A stretch of DNA of 64,000 bases from Pseudomonas viridiflava (GCF_900590755.1 NZ_UUOC01000053.1:372001-436000); one strand, 5' to 3'; positions 24,993 through 34,540 are shown, numbered from the stretch's first letter. Notes: generated by a model not told the origin, from the letters alone. Numbers and translations are program-made.

Positions 24993-27900
24993 ATGCCATC
25001 GATTACCGCTTACACCCCCTCTCGCGTCTCCCACCAGCCTTCGCCTGACACGCCAACTAACCAGAAAAACCTTCCGACGATATGGAGCATCTCGCCATTC
25101 ATTGCAGGGGTTCTGCACGAGTTGGACGCGCCTGTCGGCTCGCTTTCCAATACGTGCAAGCGTTACCCGCAAATGGACTTGGCCTTTTCGATACTGAGCG
25201 AACATTTAAGTGCGGCAGACCTGAACTGGCTGGACGAAGAAGGGTTCGGGATGCTGGTAGACATGACCGAGGGTGCTGATGAGCATGTCTGCGAGGCACT
25301 TATCCAATCGCTGACCCAGGCGCTGAAGCAGCGTAGCCCGTGGGAAACAACCCAACAGATTTTCGAAAAGTCTCTGTCAGAAAAAAACCGCCGGGACATC
25401 GAGCGCAGTCTGGATCGTAGCGCGCCGGTGAATCACAACTCCGCAACCTGGGGGGAACAAGTCAAAGCGCTGATCAGCCCTCTAATCAACGGCCTGCAAA
25501 CCTTACGCTATCTGGGCAGCGACCACGAGAAAACGTCCGGCCTTGACCACGAGGCCCTGGCGCGCCAGCAATTTCAGCAACAGCACTCTCAGAAGAAAAA
25601 TGAAAGCAGCGAAGGCTTCGGGATGATGCAGGTGTTGCTTAGTTATTTGCACTCTTACGGGCAAATCTCGGCACCTGATATCAAGACACTGCTGGGTGAG
25701 GACATTCGGCAGGCTTGCCAGGTCGAGCGCGCCCTGCCTGATGGCTGGTCGTTACTGCCAGGGGCTGAAGCGCTGCCAATGCCGGCCCCTGTAAATAGAG
25801 CCGCACTATGGAACAGCTTCGCCAATCAGCCTGCATCGCAGATTGGCGAGCCCGACAGCCCAATAAATATTCCCCAGATCGCGTTGACGGATGAAGTCGA
25901 GACGAGCGAGACAGCGGCATTCGCTCCCGGCGATGCGAGAGTAAGCGAACACCGCCAACGCGCTCAGGCAGACTTTCTGGTAAACGAGCTGATCACACGT
26001 CTTCGGGAAAAAGGCTTTTACGACACACGCAGCGAGAAACTCTTTCTCTCCCTTCTGACTCAGTTACCTGAGTGGCCCGCTGGCACTCAGCTAAAGGTTT
26101 TCGACAGCGCGGGTCAGATCGAAGCTGTCTACTTCAAAGGCAGTGATACAGCGCAAATCACGGGCAGTGTCGACGTCACCCGCCTCAGCAATGGTGAATA
26201 TGCAAGCCGCCGGGACAACAGAGCCGGCGCCAATAATCAGGAAGAGTTGCTGGAGATAATTCTTGGACAGTTGCCCAGAACTTGGTCACTGGGCAAGGGC
26301 GGTGATTTTCCGGGTAGCTCAACTGTGGAAGGAAGGATTATCACACTACGCGAGCAAATGGCCGATCTGGCCAAAGCCGAACAAGCGCGGCTGTTCGACG
26401 CGCTGATCGCCGACGAGTCTCAGGTCAAAGGTGATCCTGAGGTGGGGAACAGCAATCCTTTCCTGCCGTTCTGGCAGCAGCGCTCATCCCCACAATCTTC
26501 GCCGGTCCTGACAAAACTCCACGAGCTCAACCCCGAGCTCAGCACTGAACGCCTGAGAGAAGTCTTGAAAGACTCACCGCTCAATGAGTCCGAGCAGGCC
26601 ACATTGGTGTTCAACGGCACCCTGCCCGCGGCATTCACCGAAGCGGTCGAGCAAATCAAACTTGAAGTGCGCCAGGACGCTGCCCTGGATGCTATCTACC
26701 ACCCTCGCAGTTTCAACCCTGATGCTGATCTGATCGTCCGTGATTTTGTGCGAACCCTGTTGATGGACAAAACCAGCCGGGAGCTACTGATCATCGAGCC
26801 GGGTGACACCGACTACAACTCGGATGACATCAGCTCCACCCAGGTGGTGCTCCAGCATGACGGCAATGGCAACTACTTCGGCCTGGATAAAAACGGTGCT
26901 GTTCCCGTTAACAAGGGCAGCGATAGTTTCTACAGAGCTGTGGGTTTACTGCTGCAACCCCATGAGCGCCAGGCACTGGGAATGCAGTCTGAGACCGACG
27001 CCGCAGGCCTACGCAGGGTGATTGGCGATGCCGTTGCACAGGAGATTGGCGGCTGGTTTTCTCCACCGGAGATTCCTCAGGACTTGCAAGCGGTCAACCG
27101 CCACGAGGACGGGCCTGAATGGCTGGAAAATGCCTCGACAGAGGATGTGGACAACAGGCATCAGGCGCTGGAGAACTATCAACAAGCCCTGATTGCGGCC
27201 CAGGTCCCCGAGCTGCCCGATATCACCGAATTTGGTCAGCCAGAGAAGCTGCGCGCCTATGCCAAGGCGCAGCTCGGCCAACGGTTGTCGGTGGACCTCG
27301 GAGCGGATCTGGACCCCGATCAGATTTTCGTCACCACTACCACAACTGTTCTGGCCGGTGACTCCATCCCGGTACCGGATATTGGCCCTGTGCATCAGCC
27401 CGGCCAGAAGCCGCTGGAGTTCGTCCCTACAACCCGCAGCCTGACTGACTTATCTCTGGAGAACGTCGGCGTAGCCGATCTTGATTTCTGGACTAGCGCC
27501 AGCTTCACAGACGCCAGTGGTAACTCCATCCCTTCACTGAACAGGTCTTACGTACATGGACTGGTGCGAGATCTCAACGTAGGGGGCAGCTACGAAAGCT
27601 TTCTTGAAACCCATCTCCTGACCTCTGCGGAAGGTCAGGCCAATCGCGATGCCTATGCGAGCGTCATGCACGCGCAAATGCGGGTTGATGCCATTGAAGC
27701 GAAGATGGCGGGTGATTTCGCCGACAACAACGGCTTGGCGGCACACCGCCGCGACAGGGCTTTCAACTGGGTCACAGCGGTACTGGACCACCCTGAGGAC
27801 ACCCCACAAAGGGCGAAAGTCGATAATCATCACATTCAAGCCAATACCCTGAAAATAAACGCAGTGCCCATTGAAGGCTTGATCGTAATCAAGCCGGCTA

Positions 27901-29555
27901 AGACCGAAGCAATCTCAGCGTTGGTGGTATACACACCCGAAGCTCCGGCAGGCCAGCGTTACAAAGAGTTTTCCAGCACGACTGAAATGCGCGACGAACT
28001 GCTGACCGATCCGCAGTTCCTCGACTATCTGGTCGCTCGCGCACCTGCGGACAAGCAAGCTGAGCTGCGGCGAGCACTGACCAGCGACCCAGGTCGACTG
28101 TTTATCACTACCGACGTCATCACCGGCAATCTGTATCACGCCAGCTATGAAGTTGAAGCACGCCGGGCTATCAGTAATATCGATCAACAGACGACCTCCA
28201 CGGGCGAGGCCAACCTGAGAACAGCATGGGAGATCGCGTCTGGAACGGTCGGATTCGCACTGGAATTCACCCCCTTGCGGATAAAAGGCGCAGTGGCAGC
28301 GGGACGAAGCGTTTATGCCTTTACTAAATGTGTGAGCGCTGAGAGCAGCGCGTCCACTCACTGCGTACAAGCTGCGCTGCTGTTGGCCGATGGTTTTACG
28401 CCAGGCAAGAGCAAAGCCCCCAAGGGTGTCACACCAGTCCTGAATACCGGATTGGCCCTTGGAAAGGCACCCAGTGGCCTGATCAGACGCACTGATGGCA
28501 TCTACAAGGGGGTCTTCGAAAAAACCAGCGCCAGTGGCAGTTCACGCTTCTACATCAAGAGTGGCTCTGACACCTACCTGGTCCGATACGATCCCTACGA
28601 CCCGCTTCAGCCAACCTGGAAAATCGTTGATCGGCGCCGCCCGGACGCCTACTACCAGCAGAGGATTACCCAGGATAAACACGGCAATTGGAACCCGGCG
28701 AAAGCAGGTTTACCCGGTGGTGAATCCGTGCGTCCAATTGACCCTGACGTGCTTGAGCTCGCTGACCGGGCCAGCCCACTGGCGACGTTGCAGCCAGAAC
28801 AACGGATTGCCTACCTGACCTATCTGCTCGATAACCGGCAGCCGCACGAGGTCAAGTCGTTACTCAAATCCCTGCAGACCCGCGGTGTGACAGGAATGAG
28901 CAGACCCTGGCAACAATTGCACAGCAGCGCCCTGGAAAAAGCTCAGGTGAAAATTGCCGTGCCACTCAAACGACCGCATCCTGACTCCCAGCAGCCTGGG
29001 CCTTCTGGCAAAGCAAGGCCAGCTTCCGCAGCGAGCAGAAATGTGCTCACACGGGTGGAGATCAGCGAACACGTCATACCCAAGGAGGAATGGCCGAAAG
29101 TGCTCTATCACTACACCACTCAGAAAAACCTTGGCACATACTGGTCAAGCCCCGGCCATTTGTTCAGCTCCAGACCCAGCAGTGACGCCCATGTAAACGC
29201 TCGCGCCAATATGGCAAATACACCGGGCGTTTATGTGACGGATCTGGCACCAGGGTCCATGTCCAGAGCCGATCTGGCAGACACGCTGTTTGGCAGAAAC
29301 TCATACACCGGCAAGTCGCGGGAAGATAAAGTCCACAATTATATGCAGCTGGACATGACGGCCGTCCGGGACGCCAGGGTGCAACTGGTCAAGGTAGACG
29401 GTGGCAGCTTGTCGGCGCACGTTTACATGGTTAAACCCGGCACCCCTGATAACCATTGGAGAGTCACCCAAGGCCAGGTGACGGGTGAAGGCGACCCGGT
29501 GCTGATTGCCGCAGGCACGACACCTAAATCGAAAAGCCCAGTGACCCCGCCTTGA
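24993..29555 (+). CDS. Giant dermonecrotic-toxin-like protein with C-terminal ART-HYD1-like domain, candidate T3 effector
   Basis: This is a 1520-aa protein. I prefer the ATG at 24993 (AAGGAC site upstream) over an in-frame GTG at 24966. The N-terminus (MPSITAYTPSRVSHQPSP) is Ser/Thr/Pro-rich and disordered, as in type III substrates, with no Sec signal. The middle resembles the large Pseudomonas 'dermonecrotic toxin domain' (DUF6543-like) proteins, e.g. 'YVHGLVRDLNVGGSYESFL' at about 851-869 and 'GIYKGVF...YLVRYDPYD...W' around 1168-1210. The last 150 residues resemble HYD1-type ADP-ribosyltransferase toxins: 'LYHYTT' with His1373, 'GVYVTDLAPG' with Tyr1414 and Asp1417, and 'LADTLFG'. No immunity gene follows; pcaF is convergent 85 bp away. 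This fits a eukaryote-directed effector better than an interbacterial toxin. Delivery by the adjacent T3SS is inferred. Confidence 0.8.
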   Translation: MPSITAYTPSRVSHQPSPDTPTNQKNLPTIWSISPFIAGVLHELDAPVGSLSNTCKRYPQMDLAFSILSEHLSAADLNWLDEEGFGMLVDMTEGADEHVCEALIQSLTQALKQRSPWETTQQIFEKSLSEKNRRDIERSLDRSAPVNHNSATWGEQVKALISPLINGLQTLRYLGSDHEKTSGLDHEALARQQFQQQHSQKKNESSEGFGMMQVLLSYLHSYGQISAPDIKTLLGEDIRQACQVERALPDGWSLLPGAEALPMPAPVNRAALWNSFANQPASQIGEPDSPINIPQIALTDEVETSETAAFAPGDARVSEHRQRAQADFLVNELITRLREKGFYDTRSEKLFLSLLTQLPEWPAGTQLKVFDSAGQIEAVYFKGSDTAQITGSVDVTRLSNGEYASRRDNRAGANNQEELLEIILGQLPRTWSLGKGGDFPGSSTVEGRIITLREQMADLAKAEQARLFDALIADESQVKGDPEVGNSNPFLPFWQQRSSPQSSPVLTKLHELNPELSTERLREVLKDSPLNESEQATLVFNGTLPAAFTEAVEQIKLEVRQDAALDAIYHPRSFNPDADLIVRDFVRTLLMDKTSRELLIIEPGDTDYNSDDISSTQVVLQHDGNGNYFGLDKNGAVPVNKGSDSFYRAVGLLLQPHERQALGMQSETDAAGLRRVIGDAVAQEIGGWFSPPEIPQDLQAVNRHEDGPEWLENASTEDVDNRHQALENYQQALIAAQVPELPDITEFGQPEKLRAYAKAQLGQRLSVDLGADLDPDQIFVTTTTTVLAGDSIPVPDIGPVHQPGQKPLEFVPTTRSLTDLSLENVGVADLDFWTSASFTDASGNSIPSLNRSYVHGLVRDLNVGGSYESFLETHLLTSAEGQANRDAYASVMHAQMRVDAIEAKMAGDFADNNGLAAHRRDRAFNWVTAVLDHPEDTPQRAKVDNHHIQANTLKINAVPIEGLIVIKPAKTEAISALVVYTPEAPAGQRYKEFSSTTEMRDELLTDPQFLDYLVARAPADKQAELRRALTSDPGRLFITTDVITGNLYHASYEVEARRAISNIDQQTTSTGEANLRTAWEIASGTVGFALEFTPLRIKGAVAAGRSVYAFTKCVSAESSASTHCVQAALLLADGFTPGKSKAPKGVTPVLNTGLALGKAPSGLIRRTDGIYKGVFEKTSASGSSRFYIKSGSDTYLVRYDPYDPLQPTWKIVDRRRPDAYYQQRITQDKHGNWNPAKAGLPGGESVRPIDPDVLELADRASPLATLQPEQRIAYLTYLLDNRQPHEVKSLLKSLQTRGVTGMSRPWQQLHSSALEKAQVKIAVPLKRPHPDSQQPGPSGKARPASAASRNVLTRVEISEHVIPKEEWPKVLYHYTTQKNLGTYWSSPGHLFSSRPSSDAHVNARANMANTPGVYVTDLAPGSMSRADLADTLFGRNSYTGKSREDKVHNYMQLDMTAVRDARVQLVKVDGGSLSAHVYMVKPGTPDNHWRVTQGQVTGEGDPVLIAAGTTPKSKSPVTPP

Positions 29556-29640
29556 TGGCCTGAAGCAAAACGATCACCCCGACCTCCCATGACCTTTTAT
29601 ATCCGGCCATTGAAGGTCGGGTACCCCATGGGATGCCCGG

Positions 29641-30843
29641 CTACCGTTCGATAGCCAACGCAAGCCCCTGCCCTACGCCTACGCACATGGTCGCCAGCCC
29701 TCTGCGGCCGCCGGTTTTCTCCAGCTGGTGCAACGCCGTCAGCACCAGGCGCGCGCCGCTCATGCCCAGCGGATGGCCAAGGGCGATTGCGCCGCCGTTG
29801 GGGTTTACCTGTGGCGCATCGTCGGCCAGACCCAACTCCCGCAACACCGCCAGGCCCTGGCTGGCAAACGCTTCGTTGAGCTCGATCACATCGAAATCCG
29901 CAACCGACAAACCCAGCCGCTCAACCAGCTTGCGCACAGCGGGCACCGGACCGATCCCCATCACTCTCGGTGCAACGCCAGCGCTGGCCATGCCGAGTAT
30001 CCGTGCCCGAGGCGTCAAGCCATGCTTCTTCACCGCGTCAGCGGACGCCAGAATCAGCGCTGCCGCACCATCGTTGACGCCCGAAGCGTTGCCAGCCGTG
30101 ACCGTCTTGTCAGGGCCATTGACCGGTTTGAGCTTGCTCAGAGTTTCCAGGCTGGTATCGCCCCGAGGGTGCTCATCCTGATCGACGATGGTCTCGCCCT
30201 TTTTGTGCGGTACATGCACAGGGACGATTTCATCTTGAAAAAAGCCCGCAGCCTGGGCAGCGGCAGTGCGCTGCTGGCTGCGCAGGGCGAAAGCGTCCTG
30301 ATCGGCTCGAGAAATCTTGAAATCATCGGCAACGTTGTCGCCGGTTTGCGGCATGGAGTCGACGCCGTATTGCGCCTTCATCAACGGGTTGACGAAGCGC
30401 CAGCCAATCGTCGTGTCTTCTAGTTTCATGTTGCGCGAATAGGCCGCGTCAGCCTTGCCCATGACAAACGGCGCACGTGACATGGACTCGACACCACCCG
30501 CGATGGCCAGCTCCATTTCCCCGGCGGCAATGGCGCGGAAGGCCGTGCCGATAGCGTCCATGCCTGAAGCGCAGAGGCGATTGAGAGTCACGCCGGGGAT
30601 GGACTCAGGAAGGCCTGCCAACAGCGCGGCCATGCGCGCGACGTTGCGGTTGTCTTCGCCCGCCTGATTGGCACAGCCGAAGAACACCTCATCCACTTCG
30701 TCCCAGTTGACTGATGGGTTACGCGCGATCAAGGCCTTGATCGGCAAAGCCGCCAGGTCATCGGCACGCACACTGGCCAGACCACCGCCAAAACGGCCAA
30801 TGGGGGTGCGAATCGCGTCGCAGATAAAGACTTCACGCATCAT
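29641..30843 (-). CDS. pcaF: Beta-ketoadipyl-CoA thiolase
   Basis: A 400-aa thiolase, the last step of the beta-ketoadipate pathway (beta-ketoadipyl-CoA to succinyl-CoA and acetyl-CoA). The nucleophilic Cys is in 'LNRLCASGMDAI'; 'NGGAIALGHPLGMSGAR' and the C-terminal 'MCVGVGQGLA' supply the other active-site residues. It overlaps pcaJ by four bases. A general acetyl-CoA acetyltransferase is less likely given pcaIJ next to it. Confidence 0.95.
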   Translation of the reverse strand: MMREVFICDAIRTPIGRFGGGLASVRADDLAALPIKALIARNPSVNWDEVDEVFFGCANQAGEDNRNVARMAALLAGLPESIPGVTLNRLCASGMDAIGTAFRAIAAGEMELAIAGGVESMSRAPFVMGKADAAYSRNMKLEDTTIGWRFVNPLMKAQYGVDSMPQTGDNVADDFKISRADQDAFALRSQQRTAAAQAAGFFQDEIVPVHVPHKKGETIVDQDEHPRGDTSLETLSKLKPVNGPDKTVTAGNASGVNDGAAALILASADAVKKHGLTPRARILGMASAGVAPRVMGIGPVPAVRKLVERLGLSVADFDVIELNEAFASQGLAVLRELGLADDAPQVNPNGGAIALGHPLGMSGARLVLTALHQLEKTGGRRGLATMCVGVGQGLALAIER

Positions 30844-31619
30844 GCTTCTCCCGGTGCCTGACCATGCGCCGCCGCAGTGCGGGCTTCCAGATCACGCAAC
30901 GCAGTCAATTCTGTCTCGGTGGGCTCGGCCGAATACTCGACGTTCTCGGCGAAGCGCACTTCCCAACCCGTCGCGGCGATCACCTGCTCGCGGGTGACGC
31001 CGGGATGCAGGGTCGTCACCACGAATTCATTGCTGCCTGCTTCCGGCTCCATGATGCACAAGTCGGTGATGATTCCCACTGGCCCGGCACCTGGCAGACC
31101 GAGACGCTTGCGCGAATCGCCACCTTCGCCATGACCGACAGAAGTGATGAAGTCCAGCTTGTTGACGAAAGCCCGCGCCGACTGCTTGAGGATAATCAGC
31201 ACTGACTTGGCAGAACCGGCGATTTCCGGCGCGCCGCCAGCACCAGGCAAACGCACTTTCGGGTTGTTGTAATCGCCAACCACCGTCGTGTTGATATTGC
31301 CGAAACGGTCAACCTGCGCGGCACCGAGAAAGCCCACGTCCACTCGGCCACCCTGCAGCCAGTAGCGGAAGATTTCACTGGTGGAGACCACGGTGTCAGC
31401 CGTCTCCGCCAACTCGCCGTCGCCAATCGACAAGGGCAGGACCGTCGGTTTGGCGCCAATCGGGCCAGACTCATAGATCAGGACCACGTCCGGTGAAGAG
31501 GTCAGACGCGCCAGGTTCGCGGCTTTGGAGGGCAGGCCGATGCCGACGAAGCAGACAGCGCCGTTACGCAGACGACGAGCGGCCGCCACGGTCATCATTT
31601 CATTGGTGGTGTAAGTCAT
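30840..31619 (-). CDS. pcaJ: 3-oxoadipate CoA-transferase subunit B
   Basis: A 259-aa beta subunit of the CoA-transferase that moves CoA from succinyl-CoA to 3-oxoadipate. The glutamate-containing segment 'LIYESGPIGAKP' corresponds to the catalytic-Glu region of class I CoA-transferases; 'GFLGAAQVDRFGNINTTVVGDY' is typical of the beta subunit (partly quoted). Stop and start are coupled with pcaI (TAATG) and pcaF (ATGA). Confidence 0.95.
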   Translation of the reverse strand: MTYTTNEMMTVAAARRLRNGAVCFVGIGLPSKAANLARLTSSPDVVLIYESGPIGAKPTVLPLSIGDGELAETADTVVSTSEIFRYWLQGGRVDVGFLGAAQVDRFGNINTTVVGDYNNPKVRLPGAGGAPEIAGSAKSVLIILKQSARAFVNKLDFITSVGHGEGGDSRKRLGLPGAGPVGIITDLCIMEPEAGSNEFVVTTLHPGVTREQVIAATGWEVRFAENVEYSAEPTETELTALRDLEARTAAAHGQAPGEA

Positions 31620-32476
31620 TATTTTTCCTCCGTGGAGCTGGCAAGCTTGCGCTGGAACTCGCTGAAATCCGCTGTGCCGTGGATGTATTCATCAATCCAC
31701 GCAGTGAAGGCTTCGCGATCCCGGGCAATCGGGTCCCATGCTTGATAGAAACGGTTGTCGCGCTCGTAATAGCCGTGCGCGTAGGATGGATGGGCGCCAC
31801 CCGGCACGTGGCAGACCGCGCTCAGGGCCCAGGTCGGCAATACGCAGGCGTTCATCGGTGCGTTGAGGTCGTCGACGATTTCTTCCACAGTGACGATGCA
31901 ACGCTTGGCCGCCAGCGCCGCTTCTTTCTGCACGCCCAGGATGCCCCAGAGCAACACGTTGCCTTTGCGGTCGGCCTTCTGCGCATGGATGACGGTCACG
32001 TCCGGGCGCACAGCCGGGACTGCTGCAAGCACTTCGCCGGTGAACGGACAGGTCACGGTCTTGATCAACGGGTTGACCTTCGGCAAGTCAGAGCCGGCAT
32101 AAGCGCGTAATACAGCAAACGGCAGGCCCGAGGCGCCAGCCACGTAAGCGTTGGCGAGGTCGGCGTGGCTGTGCTCTTCGATTTCCATCGAGTGCGGCCA
32201 TTGTTTTTCCACGGCATCGCGCAGACGATGCAAGGAGCCCACGCCGGGGTTGCCACCCCAAGAAAAGATCAGCCGCTTGGCACAACCGGCGCCGATGATC
32301 TGGTCGTAGATCAGATCCGGCGTCATCCGCACCAGGGTCAGATCTTTTTTGCCCTGCCGAATGATTTCGTGGCCAGCAGCCGTGGGAATCAAATGGGTGA
32401 AGCCTTCCAGCGCAACGGTGTCGCCATCGTTGACCAATTGCTTCACGGCATCACGTAGAGAAAGAATTTCAGCCAT
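31619..32476 (-). CDS. pcaI: 3-oxoadipate CoA-transferase subunit A
   Basis: A 285-aa alpha subunit. 'LRDAVKQLVNDGDTVALEGF' at the N-terminus and 'KRLIFSWGGNPGVGSLHRLR' are characteristic of the alpha chain of acyl-CoA-transferases. It opens the pcaIJF operon; a PcaR operator-like site lies about 100-130 bp upstream of its start. Confidence 0.95.
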   Translation of the reverse strand: MAEILSLRDAVKQLVNDGDTVALEGFTHLIPTAAGHEIIRQGKKDLTLVRMTPDLIYDQIIGAGCAKRLIFSWGGNPGVGSLHRLRDAVEKQWPHSMEIEEHSHADLANAYVAGASGLPFAVLRAYAGSDLPKVNPLIKTVTCPFTGEVLAAVPAVRPDVTVIHAQKADRKGNVLLWGILGVQKEAALAAKRCIVTVEEIVDDLNAPMNACVLPTWALSAVCHVPGGAHPSYAHGYYERDNRFYQAWDPIARDREAFTAWIDEYIHGTADFSEFQRKLASSTEEK

Positions 32477-32572
32477 GAGGTGCTCCCGAACTCAAATCGC
32501 ATCCAATGAACAGCGCAGATGAACTACGCTGGAATGGACCTGAGGTTATGCCGGGGCATGAGGCCAAACAAT

Positions 32573-32604
32573 CCGATAATCGATTATTCGTGCGTTAATC
32601 GCAC
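32573..32604. promoter_or_regulatory. PcaR operator-like site upstream of pcaIJF
   Basis: The perfect palindrome ATAATCGATTAT (32576-32587 within CGATAATCG..CG) is followed by GTGCGTTAATCGCAC (32590-32604). The latter matches 13 of 15 bases of the PcaR site GTTCGATAATCGCAC described for the P. putida pcaIJ promoter (recalled from the literature). The site lies in the pcaR-pcaI intergenic region, in front of the gene PcaR should activate. Confidence 0.7.
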
Positions 32605-32608
32605 AAAT

Positions 32609-33451
32609 TCAGGTGAACAGCTGAGTGCTCAAATCCCGGCTTGCATCCAGCATGATAGGCAGGAAGCGCTGCTCCAGCTCACTTCTCGCCACCCGGCCAG
32701 CGCTCGTGCTGACATTCAACGCCGCCAGCACCTGACCCGACGCATCATAGACCGGCACCGCGATGGAGCGCAGACCTTGCTCCAGTTCCTGATCGACAAT
32801 GCACCAACCCTGCTGGCGCACCTGCTGAAGACATTCAAGCAAGGCTTCAGGCGTGCGGATCGTGCGGCTGGTCTTGGGTTGCAGATCCACATGATCCAGG
32901 TATTCACGCAACGAAACATCATCCAGCGCCGATAACAGAATCCGGCCCATGGAAGTGCAATAAGCCGGCAGCCGCCCGCCTACCGACAGGTCAACGGAAA
33001 TCAGGCGCTGAGTCGTGGCCGAACGCGCGATGTACAGAATGTCGTCCCCTTCCAGAGTCGCCATGTTGCAGGCCTCATGCAGCTGATCACTCATGCGATC
33101 AAGATAAGGCTGGGAGGAAACGGCCAAGGGCGTCGACGACAAATAGGCGTGGCCCAGGGTCAGCACTTTGGGCAACAACGAATAGGTTCGCCCGTCCGTC
33201 GTGGCGTACCCCAGCTTGATCAACGTCAGCAGACAACGGCGAACCGCGGCCCGGGGGATTTCTGTTCGGTGGCTGATCTGGGCAATAGTCAAATGCCGTT
33301 TGCGCTCCTGAAAGGCATGAATCACTGCCAGGCCTCTGGCCAGGGACGTCATGAAATCCGGGTCTCCGGTCAGCGCCTGAATCCGCTTGGCGGGTGACGC
33401 CACGATAGGCGGTGCCAACGAAGCAAAAGAATTTCGTAGTTCATCATTCAT
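32609..33451 (-). CDS. pcaR: IclR-family regulator PcaR
   Basis: A 280-aa regulator. The N-terminal winged helix-turn-helix ('HLTIAQISHRTEIPRAAVRRCLLTL', quoted in part) is followed by the IclR effector domain ('DDILYIARS', 'GGRLPAYCTSMGR'). It responds to beta-ketoadipate in pseudomonads and activates pca genes. The ATG at 33451 has GAGGT eight bases upstream, better than the GTG six bases earlier. Its own promoter region carries an exact PcaR site (33534-33548), suggesting autoregulation. Confidence 0.94.
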   Translation of the reverse strand: MNDELRNSFASLAPPIVASPAKRIQALTGDPDFMTSLARGLAVIHAFQERKRHLTIAQISHRTEIPRAAVRRCLLTLIKLGYATTDGRTYSLLPKVLTLGHAYLSSTPLAVSSQPYLDRMSDQLHEACNMATLEGDDILYIARSATTQRLISVDLSVGGRLPAYCTSMGRILLSALDDVSLREYLDHVDLQPKTSRTIRTPEALLECLQQVRQQGWCIVDQELEQGLRSIAVPVYDASGQVLAALNVSTSAGRVARSELEQRFLPIMLDASRDLSTQLFT

Positions 33452-34342
33452 TGCCACTACCTCGGTAAAACCCTGTCAGCCCATATGGGACGCCGCTTGC
33501 ACGCATTCTGGGGAAAACCCGCGAAACCGCTTCGTGCGATTATCGAACGACTGGCCGATAATCGCAATTGACCCATTACAAAGATACTTATACCTTTGCA
33601 TAGCCTTAAGTGGCTTCTTGGAAATACTGGTCAGGTACCCACGAGAAGTCCAAGGCCGGCCTTGCCCATGAAGCGAGGCCGTTTTTATTCCTGCATATCC
33701 CCTCGTTGAATGCCATCAAAACGCCACAACCCTCCGTTTGCGTGAGTCGTTGTACCGTGGATCACTTCGTCAATAATTCGGAAACTACCCTGTCAGAATT
33801 CTGTCCTGGGCTGTCAACATTTTGTGCATTCAACTTCCTTTCATATGTTCCCCACCGAAACTTCGGAACAGTCGTACAAGAAAAAAGCCTGTTTTGAATT
33901 CTTTCAGTTACTCGCTCCATATATAGTTGACGGAGCTGAAGTTCTTGGAGATAGTGTTCGTCACTTGGCTGGAATAAAGATTCGCAGTGCTTGCCGCCCA
34001 TTCAGGCTTTCGTGGAGGGTGAGCACAGCAGGCTTGAGACACGGTCCAATCAACACGCTGCAGCATTGCCGCTTCGTTATCCCGGCCAATGGCTGCCCGG
34101 TCCAATCCAACCCGGTCCAAGTAGCTATCGCACTTGCAACTCAAAAACGGATGTCGCTACGACAGTTACGTTTCTGGTGTTCGTAGCCGCGAGCAGCAAA
34201 CAGTGTTCATGCAGAGCTGGTCCCCGACGCTTGCTGTTTGGTCAATCGCCTAAACATGCCGTTTGATGAACAGCCTCATGTGTGAACAGTGCAGCTGCTC
34301 AGTGATATCGCCAGAGTTAAATCGACTTGATCAGGTAACACA
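33452..34342. other. Long gene-poor stretch between pcaR and pitA region
   Basis: About 890 bp without a convincing gene. It holds the pcaR promoter at its left end. Around 33700-33960 it is clearly more AT-rich than its surroundings, and open frames there lack ribosome sites and recognisable families. A short motif CCGGTCCAA recurs near 34090-34120. It may be decayed DNA. I see no tRNA or integrase in it. Confidence 0.5.
33534..33548. promoter_or_regulatory. Exact PcaR binding-site match upstream of pcaR
   Basis: GTGCGATTATCGAAC is the reverse complement of GTTCGATAATCGCAC, an exact 15/15 match to the published P. putida PcaR site as I recall it. A second partial copy, CGATAATCGCA, lies at 33556-33566. 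Location 80-115 bp before the pcaR start points to autoregulation. Confidence 0.7.
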
Positions 34343-34540
34343 GTGACTAAAGATGAACTGCGCGCGGAACTTGAGCGCCAGGAACAACGTTTCAAGGATG
34401 TATATGGTGGCGAAATCACCACCTACGCAGCTCAACCCGAGCCGGAACGCAAACCTTGGCGCAAAAAGGCCAGTCTCCTCGACCAGGCTTTCAAGCAAGA
34501 ACTGCAAAAGATGGAAAAGGACCTGAGCGAAGAAACATAA
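34343..34540 (+). CDS. Small hypothetical protein, 65 aa
   Basis: A short, highly charged, helical protein (ELRAELERQEQRFKDVYGGE at the start, KQELQKMEKDLSEET at the end). It starts at a GTG with AGG six bases upstream. No domain is recognised. It precedes the phosphate transporter by 240 bp on the same strand. Coding character is supported by the even charge pattern and the clean start; function unknown. Confidence 0.55.
   Translation: MTKDELRAELERQEQRFKDVYGGEITTYAAQPEPERKPWRKKASLLDQAFKQELQKMEKDLSEET

Noticed and set aside
24993..29555. Possibility that the giant protein is a contact-dependent or Rhs interbacterial toxin
   Set aside because: No YD repeats, PAAR, hemagglutinin or TPS domain, no Sec signal and no small immunity gene downstream.
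29578..29621. Inverted CCCGACCT...AGGTCGGG between the toxin and pcaF as a terminator
   Set aside because: The loop is about 28 bases and no T run follows on either strand, so support is too weak.
33610..34186. Two short overlapping open frames in the AT-rich stretch right of pcaR
   Set aside because: No ribosome site, no recognisable domain, and they overlap each other.
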